Below the pieces are notes generated by a model. It was not told the origin of the DNA, ran no database searches, and was given only the letters and a program-made list of their open reading frames with translations. Below are positions 4,127 through 5,133 of a DNA stretch of 5,133 nucleotides, one piece after another. The position numbers were made by a program, and so were the translations under genes. The stretch is from an uncultured Chlorobiaceae bacterium (GTDB lineage: Bacteria > Bacteroidota > Chlorobiia > Chlorobiales > Chlorobiaceae). Position 1 is the stretch's first letter. The number at the start of each line of letters is the position of its first letter. The stretch is taken from NCBI GenBank assembly GCA_903838095.1, contig CAILXE010000471.1, positions 1 to 5,133 on the forward strand, written 5' to 3'.

Positions 4127-5133
4127 ATGGCAGTTTCATGGACGGGATTAAACACTAATGACTCTATTGATTTGACGTATTGGGGGCAGCCTCCCAGTGG
4201 TGGGAATACTTATAATATTGATGGCCTTGGCGGCACTGATACGTTTTCTTTGCAAAGTGGCAGCCCAACATACGATAAAAGATTTGACTATAAAGGTGGT
4301 GCAGGGTTTACAATCGCACCAGCGGATGTCAATCAGGTTATTGTTGTATCAGGTGCAAGTACAAAGAGTGGTGGGGTTTTTACCTTCAATCTGAAAAGTA
4401 TAGAAACACTAGTTATATGGGATTCGACTATTAGCGCTTACAGAACAATAACGCTGAATTACGGCCCGGTGGCCGATACCACTCCTCCGGTTTTTAGTTC
4501 GGCAGTAGTAAGCGGTTCGACGCTGGTCATGACCTATACAGATGTAAATAATCTTGATAACGCCCATCTTCCGCCTACGGGAGCCTTTACGGTTTCTGGT
4601 GGTCATGGGGTCAGTACTGTTGCTGTCGATGCAGTCACCAAGACAGTCACGCTCACGCTTTCAACGGCGGTGGCTTACGGTGAGGTGGTAACAGTCGCCT
4701 ATAATGACCCGTCAGGCAATAATGATGTTACTGCGATTCAGGACGTAGCTGGGAATGATGCTTTGTCATTGGCTGCGACGTCGGTCACCAACAATACGCC
4801 GTACACTCCGGCTCCGGTTTTTAGTTCGGCAGTAGTAAGCGGTTTGACGCTGGTCATGACCTATAACAGTGTTAATAATCTGGATAATACCCATCCTCCA
4901 ATTGCGGGAGCCTTTACGGTTTCTGGCGGTCATGGGGTCAGCACTGTTGCGGTTAATGCGGTCGCAAAAACGGTTACCCTCACTCTTTCAACTCCTGTAG
5001 CCAATGGTGAGGTAGTAACAGTCGCCTATACTGACCCATCAGGCAATAATGACACTAATGCGATTCAGGACGCTCTCGGTAATGATGCTGCATCACTGCC
5101 TGCAACAGCGGTCACCAACAACACGCCGGATAC
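4127..5133 (+). CDS. Large SwmB-repeat, RTX-like adhesin, N-terminal part (3' end outside window)
   Basis: The frame runs from the ATG at 4127 to the window edge: 335 codons and no stop. There is no signal peptide and no cysteine. Both fit large proteins exported by a type I system through a C-terminal signal, which would lie outside the window. Residues 1-115 resemble the N-terminal region of RTX-like calcium-binding proteins: Y-N-I-D-G-L-G-G-T-D-T-F-S-L (33-46), then I-A-P-A-D-V and V-I-V-V-S-G-A-S. From residue 117, T-T-P-P-V-F opens tandem repeats of the SwmB type, with G-A-F-T-V-S-G, T-V-T-L-T-L-S-T, V-T-V-A-Y and A-I-Q-D-x-x-G-N-D-A in each. SwmB was named from Synechococcus swimming motility; related repeats fill giant proteins of green sulfur bacteria. 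Adhesion or surface coating is the likely role, but this is inferred. Confidence 0.88.
   Translation, partial: MAVSWTGLNTNDSIDLTYWGQPPSGGNTYNIDGLGGTDTFSLQSGSPTYDKRFDYKGGAGFTIAPADVNQVIVVSGASTKSGGVFTFNLKSIETLVIWDSTISAYRTITLNYGPVADTTPPVFSSAVVSGSTLVMTYTDVNNLDNAHLPPTGAFTVSGGHGVSTVAVDAVTKTVTLTLSTAVAYGEVVTVAYNDPSGNNDVTAIQDVAGNDALSLAATSVTNNTPYTPAPVFSSAVVSGLTLVMTYNSVNNLDNTHPPIAGAFTVSGGHGVSTVAVNAVAKTVTLTLSTPVANGEVVTVAYTDPSGNNDTNAIQDALGNDAASLPATAVTNNTPD
4487..4813 (+). repeat. SwmB-type repeat unit 1 (109 codons)
   Basis: This unit covers residues 121-229 of the adhesin, from P-V-F-S-S-A-V-V-S-G to the proline-rich linker N-N-T-P-Y-T-P-A. It is the first of at least two in-frame tandem copies 327 bases long. 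Each copy probably folds as an Ig-like beta domain. Confidence 0.85.
4814..5133 (+). repeat. SwmB-type repeat unit 2 (cut by window edge)
   Basis: This copy starts exactly 327 bases after unit 1, with its first 31 bases identical and, after one change, another 20 identical. It covers residues 230-335 and stops in N-N-T-P-D, a few codons short of a full unit. A third copy should begin near base 5141, just outside the window. Confidence 0.85.

Noticed and set aside
4197..4394. 65-codon frame on the plus strand inside the adhesin gene
   Set aside because: It is out of frame with the well-supported adhesin reading frame, has no ribosome site and has an arbitrary composition.

Overview
The window looks like part of a Gram-negative bacterial chromosome, most likely from a green sulfur bacterium (Chlorobiaceae). 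The main hint is the last gene. It begins a large protein with no signal peptide and cyanobacterial-type SwmB repeats, a class common in that group. Outer-membrane and lipoprotein signals fit a diderm. The assignment is an inference; Desulfuromonadales or Bacteroidota are not excluded.

Bases 1-1351 hold the end of an electron-transfer operon on the + strand. It contains the C-terminal part of a c-type cytochrome, a mono-heme cytochrome c lipoprotein whose ATG overlaps the previous stop, and a secreted type 1 copper protein (cupredoxin) with a small C-terminal beta-sandwich. A hairpin with a perfect 10-bp stem follows. All three products should lie outside the cytoplasm and could pass electrons to one another.

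Bases 1352-1759 are AT-rich and carry no convincing gene. They contain an inverted repeat and a TATAAT box only 16 bases before the next ATG.

Bases 1760-3776 hold a second, compact operon: a TlpA/ResA-like thioredoxin, a 78-residue DUF4266-type lipoprotein ending in a Gly/Cys tail, and a DUF3570-type outer-membrane beta-barrel. A clear Rho-independent terminator closes it. From memory, this trio recurs in many Gram-negative bacteria, often beside an ApbE-type flavin transferase, and its function is not settled. The DUF3570 protein carries two copies of a D-x-V-S-G-A-S motif that resembles the ApbE flavinylation site. This is the most interesting observation in the window.

Bases 3777-4126 contain no convincing gene but are unusually rich in inverted repeats, including a perfect 14-bp palindrome and a 54-base composite hairpin. 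They lead into the gene at 4127, which has a good ribosome binding site and stays open to the window edge. It encodes an RTX-like N-terminal region and then SwmB-type repeats of 109 residues whose DNA is still very similar, probably a giant exported adhesin.
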